Program-made: the position numbers and the translations under genes
The notes under the pieces: generated by a model
The model's input: only the letters and a program-made list of their open reading frames with translations
Database searches by the model: none
Told to the model about the DNA's origin: nothing
NCBI GenBank assembly: GCA_015489255.1
Contig: WGAD01000042.1
Coordinates: forward strand, 1 to 18,816
Direction: 5' to 3'
Length of the DNA stretch: 18,816 nucleotides
DNA from: Anaerolineales bacterium
GTDB taxonomy: Bacteria; Chloroflexota; Anaerolineae; Anaerolineales; Villigracilaceae
In this document: piece after piece, positions 1 through 8,951 of the stretch
Layout: every line of letters starts with the position of its first letter
Numbering within the stretch: position 1 is the stretch's first letter

Positions 1-44
1 ATGACGTACGGCACAGCCATGATGGCCCCTGTGCCGTACGTCAT
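1..44. repeat. Perfect 16-bp inverted repeat at the window edge
   Basis: Bases 1-16 are the exact reverse complement of bases 29-44, separated by 12 bases. The outer part falls in leuS codons and breaks the conserved [AG]HD that should follow MAVP. The inner 8 bp (9-16 and 29-36) could be a natural inverted repeat in leuS, and the outer 8 bp look like a foldback copy. An artefact of assembly or amplification at a contig end is the likeliest cause. Confidence 0.8.
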
Positions 45-1028
45 CAACACATAATCGGCGATCCAGATGGGGATTTTCGCCCCGTTGACCGGGTTCACCG
101 CGTAACCGCCGGTGAAGACGCCGGTCTTTTCCTTGTCGGCAGCCTCACGCTCAATGTCCGACTGGCGAGCCGCCTGGATTTTGTACTCTTCCACCGCCTC
201 GCGCTGTTCGGGCGTGGTGATTTCATTGACCAGCGGATGCTCTGGCGCCAGCACCATGAAGGTCGCCCCCCAGAGCGTGTCCGGACGGGTGGTGAAGACC
301 TCGATCTCATGGCCGGTTTCCGTGCGGAAGAAAACGCGCGCGCCCTCGCTTTTGCCAATCCAGTACTTTTGCAAAACCTGCACGCGCTCCGGCCAATCCA
401 TGTCCGAAAAATCCAGCAATTCTTCGGCGTATTTTGTCGTGGTAAAGAACCACTGTTCCAATTTGCGCTTAATGACCGGTGTGCCGCAACGCTCACAAAC
501 GCGGTCGTCGCCTTTGACCTGTTCGCGCGCCAGGGTGGTGTTGCAGTGGTTGCACCAGTCTACCGGAGCCTTCTTGCGATAGGCCAGGCCGCCTTTGAAC
601 AATTGGATGAAGAACCACTGCGTCCAGCGGTAATATTCTGGATCGGAAGAGATGGCCTCACGCTGCCAGTCGAACATTGCGCCCATACTCTTGAGCTGCT
701 TGCGCATGGTTTCGATGTTACTGTAGGTCCATTTTTTGGGATGGATGCCGCGCTGGATGGCCGCGTTTTCTGCCGGCAGGCCGAAGGCATCGAAGCCCAT
801 AGGGAACATCACGTTATAGCCTTGCATCCGCTTGAATCGAGCGCGGGCATCGGAGGGCGTCATGGCGTACCAATGGCCAATGTGCAGGTTGCCGCTGGGG
901 TAAGGCAGCATGGTGAGCGCATAATGTTTGGGTTTGGTCTCATCTATCACAGCCCGATACAGTTGATCCTTCTCCCACCGTTCCTGCCACTTGGCCTCGA
1001 TTGCTGCGTGTTGATATTTTTGGCTCAT
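1..1028 (-). CDS. leuS: Leucyl-tRNA synthetase, N-terminal 342 codons (runs off window)
   Basis: Class I aminoacyl-tRNA synthetase that charges tRNA-Leu in the cytoplasm. The frame is open from the ATG at 1028 to the window edge. Visible motifs are the HIGH signature in [12 protein letters not shown] (residues 49-52), a zinc-ribbon pair of CxxC motifs (C159/C162 and C178/C181), and the editing-domain threonine-rich motif TTRPDTLWG (about 246-254) followed by [10 protein letters not shown] (331-340). The catalytic KMSKS part lies outside the window; family members are usually above 800 residues. The start is supported by GAGGAG just upstream and by the T-box leader that precedes it. The last codons read VP-YV where the family has VP-[AG]HD; these fall in a foldback palindrome, so about the last 8 bases are probably not genuine. 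Expression should respond to uncharged tRNA-Leu through the T-box. Confidence 0.96.
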   Translation of the reverse strand, partial: MSQKYQHAAIEAKWQERWEKDQLYRAVIDETKPKHYALTMLPYPSGNLHIGHWYAMTPSDARARFKRMQGYNVMFPMGFDAFGLPAENAAIQRGIHPKKWTYSNIETMRKQLKSMGAMFDWQREAISSDPEYYRWTQWFFIQLFKGGLAYRKKAPVDWCNHCNTTLAREQVKGDDRVCERCGTPVIKRKLEQWFFTTTKYAEELLDFSDMDWPERVQVLQKYWIGKSEGARVFFRTETGHEIEVFTTRPDTLWGATFMVLAPEHPLVNEITTPEQREAVEEYKIQAARQSDIEREAADKEKTGVFTGGYAVNPVNGAKIPIWIADYVLMTYGTGAIMAVPYV

Positions 1029-1066
1029 GGTTCTCCTCGTCAAACGGAAATAGAGAGACCGGGAAC

Positions 1067-1097
1067 AAAAAAACCTTCGCCCACGCAGGGACGAAGG
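1067..1097 (-). terminator. Regulated intrinsic terminator of the leuS T-box
   Basis: CCTTCG pairs with CGAAGG with an inner CCC/GGG extension and one bulged T, followed by seven T. The 5' arm overlaps bases that pair with the T-box in the antiterminator, as expected for this class. Confidence 0.88.
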
Positions 1098-1333
1098 AAA
1101 ATTGCTCCGCGGTACCACCCTGGTTGCCGCTTGAGGAAGCCTCAAGCGGCCACTCTGGCGCGATAACGGGCGCACCCGTCGGCAGCTACTGCATTTCACC
1201 GCCGCACCCGCCGCCGCAGCGGCAGACAGACGAGTTCAGCCTCAGGCGTTCTGCAGACGCCGCGCCGGGCTTTCACCCTCCCCGTGCTCGCTGGCAGATG
1301 GCTTACTGCTTCTGTCGCAGGTTTTGCATCATC
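1067..1333 (-). promoter_or_regulatory. T-box riboswitch leader of leuS (Leu, CUC specifier)
   Basis: The leader RNA senses uncharged tRNA-Leu and chooses between terminator and antiterminator. The canonical T-box AGGGTGGTACCGCGG is at 1107-1121. A stem III hairpin (1126-1150) precedes it. The intrinsic terminator (1074-1097, with seven U at 1067-1073) follows and competes with pairing of the T-box AGGG to UCCCU. In stem I, GACAGA (1311-1316) pairs with UCUGUC, and GCC pairs with GGC. These enclose an internal loop with the S-turn-like AGUA on one side and GAACUC on the other. The CUC at 1232-1234 is the expected specifier and is a leucine codon, in agreement with leuS just downstream. Confidence 0.93.
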
Positions 1334-1339
1334 TCGTTT

Positions 1340-1367
1340 ATTGTACAACAAAACCCGGCTTTTGCAA
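1340..1367 (-). promoter_or_regulatory. Sigma-70-type promoter of the leuS T-box transcript
   Basis: A -35 box TTGCAA (1362-1367), 16-bp spacer and -10 box TACAAT (1340-1345) predict a start near 1333, just ahead of T-box stem I. The -35 box falls in the loop of the terminator hairpin of the preceding tRNA gene. Confidence 0.65.
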
Positions 1368-1374
1368 CCGGGTT
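1346..1374 (-). terminator. Intrinsic terminator after tRNA-Ala(GGC)
   Basis: AACCCGG pairs with CCGGGTT around a 9-nt loop and is followed by TTGTT. It begins two bases after the tRNA 3' end and separates the tRNA transcript from the leuS leader. Confidence 0.75.
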
Positions 1375-1376
1375 AG

Positions 1377-1449
1377 TGGACCCAGCGGGACTCGAACCCG
1401 CGACCTTCTCAATGCCATTGAGACGCGCTCCCAACTGCGCCATGGGCCC
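1377..1449 (-). tRNA. tRNA-Ala (anticodon GGC)
   Basis: A 73-nt cloverleaf without an encoded CCA. The acceptor arms GGGCCCA and TGGGTCC pair over seven positions and include G3:U70, the alanine identity pair. The anticodon arm TCTCA-ATGGCAT-TGAGA gives anticodon GGC (reads GCC/GCU). The T-arm contains GGTTCGAGTCC. It lies 57 nt downstream of tRNA-Ala(CGC) and is probably co-transcribed with it. Confidence 0.97.
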
Positions 1450-1506
1450 CTGTTTTCAAGCGGCGGTGATTGTACCCGCTTTTTGCGATGGCGTCAACCC
1501 ATCTTG

Positions 1507-1579
1507 TGGACCTGGCGGGATTCGAACCCGCGACCTCTTCAGTGCGATTGAAGCGCGCTCCCAACTGCGCTACAGGCCC
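1507..1579 (-). tRNA. tRNA-Ala (anticodon CGC)
   Basis: A 73-nt cloverleaf without an encoded CCA. The acceptor stem GGGCCTG/CAGGTCC includes the G3:U70 alanine identity pair. The anticodon arm CTTCA-ATCGCAC-TGAAG gives anticodon CGC (reads GCG). The T-arm contains GGTTCGAATCC. A near-consensus promoter ends 17 nt upstream, so this is the first gene of a two-tRNA transcript. Confidence 0.97.
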
Positions 1580-1588
1580 TTGTGAACA

Positions 1589-1611
1589 GCGGGCAAATTT
1601 TACTTGCCCGC
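1589..1611. repeat. Perfect 8-bp inverted repeat over the tRNA promoter -10 box
   Basis: GCGGGCAA and TTGCCCGC flank a 7-bp centre that carries the -10 box. It could be an operator or a hairpin at the end of the P450 transcript. No T-run follows on the minus strand, so it is not a typical intrinsic terminator. Confidence 0.6.
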
Positions 1612-1625
1612 CGCTCCCCTGTCAA
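1597..1625 (-). promoter_or_regulatory. Near-consensus sigma-70 promoter of the tRNA-Ala pair
   Basis: A perfect -35 TTGACA (1620-1625), 17-bp spacer and -10 TAAAAT (1597-1602) lie 17 nt ahead of the first tRNA base. This is the best promoter match in the window, as expected for a tRNA unit. Confidence 0.85.
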
Positions 1626-1657
1626 GGGATGAATTTATTTGCACGCGCCTTTGGATT

Positions 1658-3034
1658 TCACAAATGGTGGCGCCCCAATACCCGCACCTTGAAGCCAAAT
1701 CCAGGGCTGGGGGTGGGCGTCAGCGCCTGGCGGACTTGATAATCGGGGCGCAGCAGCGCCAGGTCCATGTGGTGGACGATGGTCGCGATCGTCAACATCA
1801 ATTGATACTCCGCCGTGCCGGCGCCCAGGCAGGTGTGCGGCCCCAGGGTAAAGGGGGCAAAGGCGCCCGGCGTGCGCCGGTATTCCAGGCGCGGCTCCAG
1901 GTGGCGGGCGATTTCAAAACGCTGCGGGTTGGGGAAATATTCGGGCAAGAAGTGGGTCAGACCATTGGCCAGCAAGACTTCTGCCCCCTGCGGCACGCGA
2001 TAACCATGAAAGACGAAATCTTGCGCCGCCAGCCGCGGCGTAAACGCTGCCACAGGATACATGCGCAAGGTTTCCATGACGGCGGCGTGCAGTTTTTTCG
2101 CTTTTTTCAGGTTTTCGGTGGTCAGGCCGCCTTCCACAAACAGAAGATCGTCCACTTCGGCGCGGATCTCTTCCCACACGCCGTGCCGCAAAAAGGCAAA
2201 GATCATAAAGGCCAGCGTTCCGGCCACCGTATCCAGCCCGGCCAGGTAGGGCCCGACGACAGCCGAAAGCAAGTCGGCATCATCGCTGACGAACTCGCCG
2301 CCTGCCTCGTAATGCGCCAGCAGGTCGGCCAGCAGTCCCGGGGGCCGTTCGTCTGGCGGCAGGCGGCGATAGCTTTCCATCACACGGGCGGCCAGTTCCC
2401 ACACACGCCGCTTTGCCCGGCGATAGGCAGGCAGCTGCAACGTCCAGCGCGGCGCGGTCTCTATCACCAGTGCGCGCATCAGCATCCCCATAAAACGCCG
2501 AATGTCTTCGAAATAATCTCCCGGTGGGTGGCCGACAAAGACGGAGGTAATCTGCTCCGTGACGATGCGCTGGCAGGCATCCAGAACGCCGATCGTTTTT
2601 CCCACGGGCCAGGCGGCCAGATAGCCACGCGTCACCGCCACAACGTCATCCAGGCGTTGCAAGAAACGGCGTTTGGAGTATCCCGGGCGCATCAGGCCGC
2701 GCATTCGTTTGTGCGCCGCCCCGTCCATGTTGATCAGGAAGTGGCTGGCGCCCAGTTCTTTTTGGAAATCATCGAACAGGCCCTGGCTGAGGAAGTAGGC
2801 AGAACCCGTGGCCGATAACATCCGGTTGGCATCCAGGCCGGCCAGAACGTAAAATTCTCGCCCGGGCACGCGCACCCGATAAATTGGCCCATAGCGCTGG
2901 TAAAGGTCGATCATGTGCTGCAAAGGATGACGATACATCTCCAGCGCGTGGCCCAGAAGCGGCCGTCCAGCCGCCAGCGGCGGCAAGGGGAAGCGCTCAT
3001 CTGCGCCGGAGAGGGGGGCATAAACAGCGGTCAT
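1658..3034 (-). CDS. Cytochrome P450
   Basis: Haem-thiolate monooxygenase of 458 residues. It has the I-helix motif AGLDTV (265-270), the ExxR motif ETLR (321-324), an FPNPQRFE segment (367-374) and the haem loop FTLGPHTCLG (395-404) with the cysteine ligand C402. No N-terminal membrane anchor is evident, so it is probably soluble. The start chosen is the ATG one base after the stop of the upstream sulfotransferase gene, with AGGAGG nine bases away; a longer reading would overlap that gene. The tight coupling suggests both act on the same substrate. The substrate cannot be read from the sequence, and no ferredoxin or reductase gene is adjacent, so electrons must come from elsewhere. Confidence 0.95.
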   Translation of the reverse strand: MTAVYAPLSGADERFPLPPLAAGRPLLGHALEMYRHPLQHMIDLYQRYGPIYRVRVPGREFYVLAGLDANRMLSATGSAYFLSQGLFDDFQKELGASHFLINMDGAAHKRMRGLMRPGYSKRRFLQRLDDVVAVTRGYLAAWPVGKTIGVLDACQRIVTEQITSVFVGHPPGDYFEDIRRFMGMLMRALVIETAPRWTLQLPAYRRAKRRVWELAARVMESYRRLPPDERPPGLLADLLAHYEAGGEFVSDDADLLSAVVGPYLAGLDTVAGTLAFMIFAFLRHGVWEEIRAEVDDLLFVEGGLTTENLKKAKKLHAAVMETLRMYPVAAFTPRLAAQDFVFHGYRVPQGAEVLLANGLTHFLPEYFPNPQRFEIARHLEPRLEYRRTPGAFAPFTLGPHTCLGAGTAEYQLMLTIATIVHHMDLALLRPDYQVRQALTPTPSPGFGFKVRVLGRHHL

Positions 3035-3035
3035 C

Positions 3036-4139
3036 TCAGGGTTCCTCCTCAGGCAAAGGGTATTGCCAGGTTTCATACAGCCAGCGCAATTCATGGCGCG
3101 CCAGGCGCACGTCCGCCGGGGAGGGCTGGAAACGGTTGGGGCGGTAGCCCCTCAGAGTATCCAGGTAGGCTTCCCAACGAGGCAGGGCTGCCGAGGCGTC
3201 CAGGCCGAGGTGCGCATAAGCGCGCGTGAGGGTTTCCAGGGGGTTTTGCGTCAGGTCTTCGTAGCGCACGTCCACCACGCGCTGCGGCGCGATGTGCTGC
3301 CGATCCGCCGCCCACTTCTGTTGGGCAGCCAGGAAAAAGCGCAAATTCAGCGTCTCCATCTGCTCCCAATTCACGTCTTGCAACTGGTGCGGCGGCAGGA
3401 TCTGGCGATACATGTTGCGCGTCGAAAGCACAATGCGCAGCGGGTCGCGCCGAATGGCGATGAAGCGGGCGCGCGGAAACATGCGCAGCAATTCTGGCAC
3501 ACGCCCGCTGTTGATGGGCGTCTTCAACACCAGCGGACGTCCCGCGAAGAGCCAGGTGGCCGTTTGCAACACGCGCGTATAATCGCGCCGCCATTCTTCC
3601 CGTTGCCGGGCGGTCATATTCTTTTGCAGGTAGTAGGTTTCAAAATAGTATTCCGCCCGCTGCGGAAAGAGAAGGTGAAAAAGAAACGAATGCGGCGAGG
3701 TGTTTGCCAGGGCAACTTCTTCTTCCTGCGGCGCATCCAGAGAGACGGCCACGTTGTCCATCGGGCGGGTGGCCGGCAGGGTGCGCTCCACCAGGCGGCG
3801 CAGCAGATCGCCGCTGCTGATGATGAAGTTGGGCGCCAACCCCTGCAAGGTGCTGACGTAGCCAAATTGCGGGTCGCGGGCGATGAGGTTGTGCAGGTGG
3901 GTCGTTCCGCTGCGCCCTGGGCCGATGATGAACAAGGGTTCCGGGTGCAGGTGCACGTTTTCCACCCGAGAAGCATAACGCCAGCGCTCCCAGGTTTCGA
4001 AAGGCAGGCCCAATGCGCTGGTCAGCAACATGCGCCGCAACTTGCGGCGGTAGGGCCTGGTCACAGGCGGGTTGGCGCGCAACACGCGCCGCCAATTACG
4101 CAGAGAATTGAAGGCAAAGACGTTGATGGGAGGAGACAT
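3036..4139 (-). CDS. PAPS-dependent sulfotransferase family protein
   Basis: Predicted to transfer sulfate from PAPS to a hydroxyl or amine group. The 367-residue protein has the 5'-phosphosulfate loop FIIGPGRSGTTHL (70-82) and a 3'-phosphate-binding segment RFIAIRRDPLRIVLSTR (225-241), the two hallmarks of the family. It resembles the bacterial Sulfotransfer_3-type group. The ATG at 4139 is chosen because GAGG lies six bases upstream. The longer reading from 4229 would translate through a terminator hairpin and its ten-base T-run. It is followed one base later by the P450 gene, so the two form an operon. Its own transcription must pass, or start within, the terminator that ends nine bases before the start codon. 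The acceptor is unknown. Confidence 0.9.
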   Translation of the reverse strand: MSPPINVFAFNSLRNWRRVLRANPPVTRPYRRKLRRMLLTSALGLPFETWERWRYASRVENVHLHPEPLFIIGPGRSGTTHLHNLIARDPQFGYVSTLQGLAPNFIISSGDLLRRLVERTLPATRPMDNVAVSLDAPQEEEVALANTSPHSFLFHLLFPQRAEYYFETYYLQKNMTARQREEWRRDYTRVLQTATWLFAGRPLVLKTPINSGRVPELLRMFPRARFIAIRRDPLRIVLSTRNMYRQILPPHQLQDVNWEQMETLNLRFFLAAQQKWAADRQHIAPQRVVDVRYEDLTQNPLETLTRAYAHLGLDASAALPRWEAYLDTLRGYRPNRFQPSPADVRLARHELRWLYETWQYPLPEEEP

Positions 4140-4148
4140 GGGAACCTC

Positions 4149-4183
4149 AAAAAAAAAATGGCGCCAGCCAGGAGCTGACACCA
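4149..4183 (-). terminator. Strong intrinsic terminator between glpX and the sulfotransferase gene
   Basis: TGGTGTCAGC pairs with GCTGGCGCCA (ten pairs, two of them G-U) around a 5-nt loop and is followed by ten T. It ends the glpX transcript but stops only nine bases short of the sulfotransferase start codon, so it could also attenuate that operon. Confidence 0.9.
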
Positions 4184-4235
4184 TTGTAACCGAATTGTCG
4201 GGCTTTCCGGTCAAAAAAGTCGTAACCACCCGGGG

Positions 4236-5213
4236 TTAGTAGCGAATGTCGCTGAACATCTTCAATTTTTGCAGGCGGTGCTCAGCGACGATGCGCCGGA
4301 CAGTGCCCGTCATGCCGCGAACGACGATGCTTTCGGTACGCGCGCCCCCGCGATAATACTTGACGCCGCGCAAAAGTTCCCCGTCCGTAATGCCCGTGGC
4401 GGCAAAGAACACGTCGTCGGAACGCACCAGGTCATCCATCGTCAAGATGCGGTCGAAATCATATCCCATTTCCTGCCCGCGGCGCAGTTCGTCTTCGTTG
4501 CGGGCATACAATTTGCCCTGAATTTCACCGCCCAGCGCCCGCAGGGCGCAGGCCGCCAGCACGCCTTCGGGCGTGCCGCCGATGCCCATCAGCACGTCGA
4601 TACCGGTATCGGGCATACAGGTCATCAGCGCGGCGGCCACGTCGCCATCGGGAATTTGCCGCAAGCGGGCGCCTGCGCCCCGGATCTCGGCGATCAGCTG
4701 CTCGTGGCGTGGACGGTCCAGGACGATGGCCGTCAGGTCTTCCAACGATTTTCCCCTGGCGCGGGCGATGGCCTTCAGGTTGTCGATCACCGGCGCTTCA
4801 ATATCTACCACGCCCCGGGCCTCCGGGCCAACGGCGATCTTGTTCATATACACAAAGGGGCCTGGGTCGAACATCGCGCCGCGCGGCGCAACTGCCACCG
4901 TAGCAATGGAGTTAGAACGCCCAAAGGCCAGCGGCCGTGTGCCGTCGATGGGATCAACGGCGATGTCCACTTCCGGCGGCGCCCCATTGCCCACGCGTTC
5001 TCCGTTGTAAAGCATGGGGGCTTCGTCTTTTTCGCCTTCGCCGATGATGATCACCCCATCCATGTTGATGCTTTTGAGCACCAGCCGCATGGCTTCCACC
5101 GCTGCGTAATCGGCGGCCTCTTTGTTGCCGCGCCCCATATAGCGGGCGGCAGAAAGCGCCGCCGCCTCGGTTACGCGGACGAGTTCCAACGCCAGGTTGC
5201 GCGTGGGTTCCAT
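4236..5213 (-). CDS. glpX: Fructose-1,6-bisphosphatase, class II
   Basis: Hydrolyses fructose 1,6-bisphosphate to fructose 6-phosphate in gluconeogenesis. The 325-residue protein matches the GlpX family along its full length. It has IIGEGEKDEAPML (56-68) and VDPIDGTRPLA with the metal-binding DPIDGT, and the conserved GIGGTPEGVLAACAL and FFAATGITDG segments toward the C-terminus. The ATG has AAGGAGG upstream. It lies 19 bases after cdsA and ends at a strong terminator, so it is probably the last gene of frr-uppS-cdsA-glpX. Its place in a translation and lipid cluster is not the common arrangement. Confidence 0.96.
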   Translation of the reverse strand: MEPTRNLALELVRVTEAAALSAARYMGRGNKEAADYAAVEAMRLVLKSINMDGVIIIGEGEKDEAPMLYNGERVGNGAPPEVDIAVDPIDGTRPLAFGRSNSIATVAVAPRGAMFDPGPFVYMNKIAVGPEARGVVDIEAPVIDNLKAIARARGKSLEDLTAIVLDRPRHEQLIAEIRGAGARLRQIPDGDVAAALMTCMPDTGIDVLMGIGGTPEGVLAACALRALGGEIQGKLYARNEDELRRGQEMGYDFDRILTMDDLVRSDDVFFAATGITDGELLRGVKYYRGGARTESIVVRGMTGTVRRIVAEHRLQKLKMFSDIRY

Positions 5214-5232
5214 GAAAACCTGCCTCCTTCAC

Positions 5233-6039
5233 TCAGAAAAGATAATTGACTATCCAATAGCCCAGGGCAGCGGCCCACAACCAGGAATCGATGCGATCGA
5301 AGAAGCCGCCATGCCCGGGGAAAACGCGCCCGGAATCCTTGACGCCCGCCTGACGTTTGAACAGGCTCTCGGTCAGGTCGCCCAGCGGGGCGATCATGGA
5401 CACCGCCAGCCCCAACAAGGCCGCCTGCCCCAGCGAGACTGTCAGCCGCCCGCTGGCGGCATAATAAGCGCCCAGCAAAAGGGCCAGCAGGAAACCGGCA
5501 ACGACGCCGCCCCAATACCCCTCCCAGGTCTTCTTGGGGCTCAAGCGGGGCGCAAGCGAGCGACGGCCCCAGCGGCTGCCCACCAAATAGGCGCCGGAAT
5601 CGGCCACCCAGACGATCGGCAAGGCAAAAAAGAACCACCACAGGCCATTGGGCAGAGCGCGCAAATCCAACAGGTAGCCGCCCAAAACTCCCAAATACAC
5701 AACGCCGCCCAAGGCGGCGGCGAGATCACTGGCAGCCTGCCCCGCGCCTTGCTCGTAAGCACGCAGATACCAGGCAGCGTACAGCATTGCCCAGGCGGCC
5801 AGGATATCTAGTTCGTAATGCGGCCAAAAGCTGCGGGCGAACAGCAAAGTGGCAACTGCCGTGGCCATCCCTGGCGGGGATATCCGCATCCCCTGGTGGC
5901 GAAACATGCCTGCCAGTTCCCAGGCGGCGCCCGCTAACAACAACACAATCAAAGCATGGTAAAACACCCCGCCCAGGACGATGACGGGAACACCCACCAA
6001 GGCCATGCCCAGGGCGGCAAGCGCGCGTTCTTTTTTCAT
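5233..6039 (-). CDS. cdsA: Phosphatidate cytidylyltransferase (CDP-diglyceride synthase)
   Basis: Integral membrane enzyme that makes CDP-diacylglycerol from phosphatidic acid and CTP for phospholipid synthesis. The 268-residue protein is rich in hydrophobic segments along its length. Near the C-terminus it has the family signature [20 protein letters not shown] followed by GFFDRID, and earlier the conserved SPKKTWEG motif. Its ATG overlaps the uppS stop in an ATGA arrangement, which indicates translational coupling. The uppS-cdsA order is widely conserved in bacteria. Confidence 0.96.
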   Translation of the reverse strand: MKKERALAALGMALVGVPVIVLGGVFYHALIVLLLAGAAWELAGMFRHQGMRISPPGMATAVATLLFARSFWPHYELDILAAWAMLYAAWYLRAYEQGAGQAASDLAAALGGVVYLGVLGGYLLDLRALPNGLWWFFFALPIVWVADSGAYLVGSRWGRRSLAPRLSPKKTWEGYWGGVVAGFLLALLLGAYYAASGRLTVSLGQAALLGLAVSMIAPLGDLTESLFKRQAGVKDSGRVFPGHGGFFDRIDSWLWAAALGYWIVNYLF

Positions 6040-6773
6040 GAGGGCTGGTTCACCTGTGGTGAAACGGTTCCAAAACGACGATCTCGCCGGGCATAGACCA
6101 GCAACGCCTGGCGAAATTCTTCTTTGTCAAAATCCGGCCAATACGTCGGTGTGACGTACCACTCCGCGTAAGCTGCTTGCCAGATCAAGAAATTGCTGAT
6201 GCGTAATTCTCCCGATGTGCGGATGATCAGGTCTGGGTCGGGCACGCCGGCGGTATACAAATAGCGGCTGACCAGTTCCGGCGTCACGTCCTGTGGTTGG
6301 ACGCCGTCTTCGATCATGCGCTTGATGGCCTGGACGATTTCATCTCGCCCGCCATAGTTAAAAGCCACCAGCAACACCAGGCGATCGTTGGCCCGCGTCC
6401 GCTCGATGGCATAGCGCACCTTATCTTGCAAGCGGGGTTCGATGTTGTCTAACCGCCCGATGTGCCGGATCTGCACGCCTTCGGCGTCCAATTCATCCAG
6501 CTCGTGGTCGATCACATCCTCCAGGATGCGCATCAGGCCATTCACTTCTTCCGGCGGGCGCCCCCAATTTTCCGTAGAGAAAGCATAAATGGTCAGGTAC
6601 GAAATGCCAAACTCCACACAGGCACGGATGATGCTGCGCAGATTTTCCGTGCCAGCGCGGTGCCCGGCCAGGCGCGGCATCCCGCGCGAAAGCGCCCAAC
6701 GGCCGTTCCCGTCCATGATGATAGCCACATGCCGGGGCAGGTTGTCAGGAAGGGTGTTCTCCGTCTTCGCCAT
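6036..6773 (-). CDS. uppS: Isoprenyl transferase / undecaprenyl diphosphate synthase
   Basis: cis-Prenyltransferase that extends farnesyl diphosphate with IPP to make the C55 lipid carrier for cell-wall and glycan assembly. The 245-residue protein has the substrate motif [13 protein letters not shown] (15-27) with the catalytic Asp, [15 protein letters not shown] and the C-terminal [15 protein letters not shown] and AYAEWY motifs. It lies nine bases after frr and overlaps cdsA by four. The IPP could come from the mevalonate pathway whose first genes lie at the right end of this window. Confidence 0.96.
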   Translation of the reverse strand: MAKTENTLPDNLPRHVAIIMDGNGRWALSRGMPRLAGHRAGTENLRSIIRACVEFGISYLTIYAFSTENWGRPPEEVNGLMRILEDVIDHELDELDAEGVQIRHIGRLDNIEPRLQDKVRYAIERTRANDRLVLLVAFNYGGRDEIVQAIKRMIEDGVQPQDVTPELVSRYLYTAGVPDPDLIIRTSGELRISNFLIWQAAYAEWYVTPTYWPDFDKEEFRQALLVYARRDRRFGTVSPQVNQPS

Positions 6774-6782
6774 GCAACCCCG

Positions 6783-7340
6783 TCAGAACTCCATGATTTC
6801 CCGCTCTTTTTCCTTGAGCATCTCGTCCACTTTGTCGGTAAATTCGTTGGTGACCTTTTGCAAATCGTTTTCGCCGCGTTTGCGCTCGTCTTCCGAGATC
6901 ATTTTCTCGTTTTCTGCTTCTTTCAGGTCTTTGATGGCATCGCGGCGGACGTTGCGAATGGCCACTTTGGCCGCTTCGGCCCGTTGGTGCGCCAGGCGCA
7001 TCAATTCTTTGCGACGTTCTCCCGTCAAGGGAGGCAGGTTCAGGCGGATGTTTTGTCCGTCATTGTTCGGCGTCAGCCCCAAGTCCGACGCCAGGATCGC
7101 CTTTTCCACAGCCTTCAACAAAGAGCGGTCGAAGGGTTTGATCAACAAGGAGCGCGGATCGGGGACGGAAATCGTCGCCAGCTGGATCAGCGGCGTCGGG
7201 ACGCCGTAATACTCCACTTCCAGGTTTTCCACCAGTCCCGGCGTGGCCCGTCCGGTACGGATTCCTTTCAGTTCATTGTCCAGCACATCCAGCGCGCCTT
7301 GCATCCGCTTGCGCGCGTCTTTGATGATATCCTTGACCAT
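6783..7340 (-). CDS. frr: Ribosome recycling factor
   Basis: Splits post-termination ribosomes together with EF-G. The 185-residue length is typical of the family. Conserved parts include the N-terminal helix, the segment LKGIRTGRATPGLV, the PLTGERRKELMRLAHQRAE region and the C-terminal helix with TDKVDEMLKEKEREIMEF. The ATG at 7340 is chosen because AAGGAGG lies six bases upstream; a TTG two codons earlier directly abuts that site and is an unlikely start. It is the first gene after the pyrH terminator. Confidence 0.96.
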   Translation of the reverse strand: MVKDIIKDARKRMQGALDVLDNELKGIRTGRATPGLVENLEVEYYGVPTPLIQLATISVPDPRSLLIKPFDRSLLKAVEKAILASDLGLTPNNDGQNIRLNLPPLTGERRKELMRLAHQRAEAAKVAIRNVRRDAIKDLKEAENEKMISEDERKRGENDLQKVTNEFTDKVDEMLKEKEREIMEF

Positions 7341-7366
7341 GTGCAACCTCCTTGAAAGGCAGATGA

Positions 7367-7396
7367 AGTATAGGCTAAGGATACCCCAAAATGAGA
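7367..7396 (-). promoter_or_regulatory. Possible promoter of frr-uppS-cdsA-glpX
   Basis: A good -10 box TATACT (7367-7372) stands 26 bp before the frr start codon, but the matching -35 region (TCTCAT, 18-bp spacing) is weak. The surrounding 165-bp gap between frr and the pyrH terminator holds no gene that I can support. Confidence 0.35.
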
Positions 7397-7505
7397 AAAT
7401 TTGCCACGCAAGCCGAGCGCGGCGGCAAAAGAGGGAGAAAACAGCCCATGCCGCCCGGCCGTTGCTGCGCCCAGAGAACGCGGCCTGTCTCTCCGTGGAG
7501 CGATG

Positions 7506-7528
7506 AAAAAGCCCCGCGCGAGCGGGGC
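7506..7528 (-). terminator. Intrinsic terminator after pyrH
   Basis: GCCCCGC pairs with GCGGGGC around TCGC and is followed by five T. It starts seven bases after the pyrH stop. Confidence 0.9.
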
Positions 7529-7535
7529 ATGGCGT

Positions 7536-8938
<1,403 letters not shown>

Positions 8939-8951
8939 AGGGATACCCTCT

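Noticed and set aside
1..44. Terminal inverted repeat of a mobile element
   Set aside because: No transposase or target duplication is present and the repeat is inside leuS; a foldback artefact explains it better.
1001..1739. Plus-strand open frames across the T-box and tRNA region
   Set aside because: They translate the complements of two tRNAs and a riboswitch; the RNA features explain the sequence.
3035..3094. Longer P450 start 20 codons upstream
   Set aside because: It overlaps the end of the sulfotransferase gene; the ATG one base after that stop has AGGAGG upstream.
4140..4229. N-terminal extension of the sulfotransferase from an ATG at 4229
   Set aside because: It would translate through a terminator hairpin and its T-run, and the ATG at 4139 has a suitable ribosome-binding site.
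1604..5249. Long plus-strand open frames over the P450, sulfotransferase and glpX genes
   Set aside because: They mirror well-supported minus-strand genes, show no recognisable motifs and cross gene boundaries.
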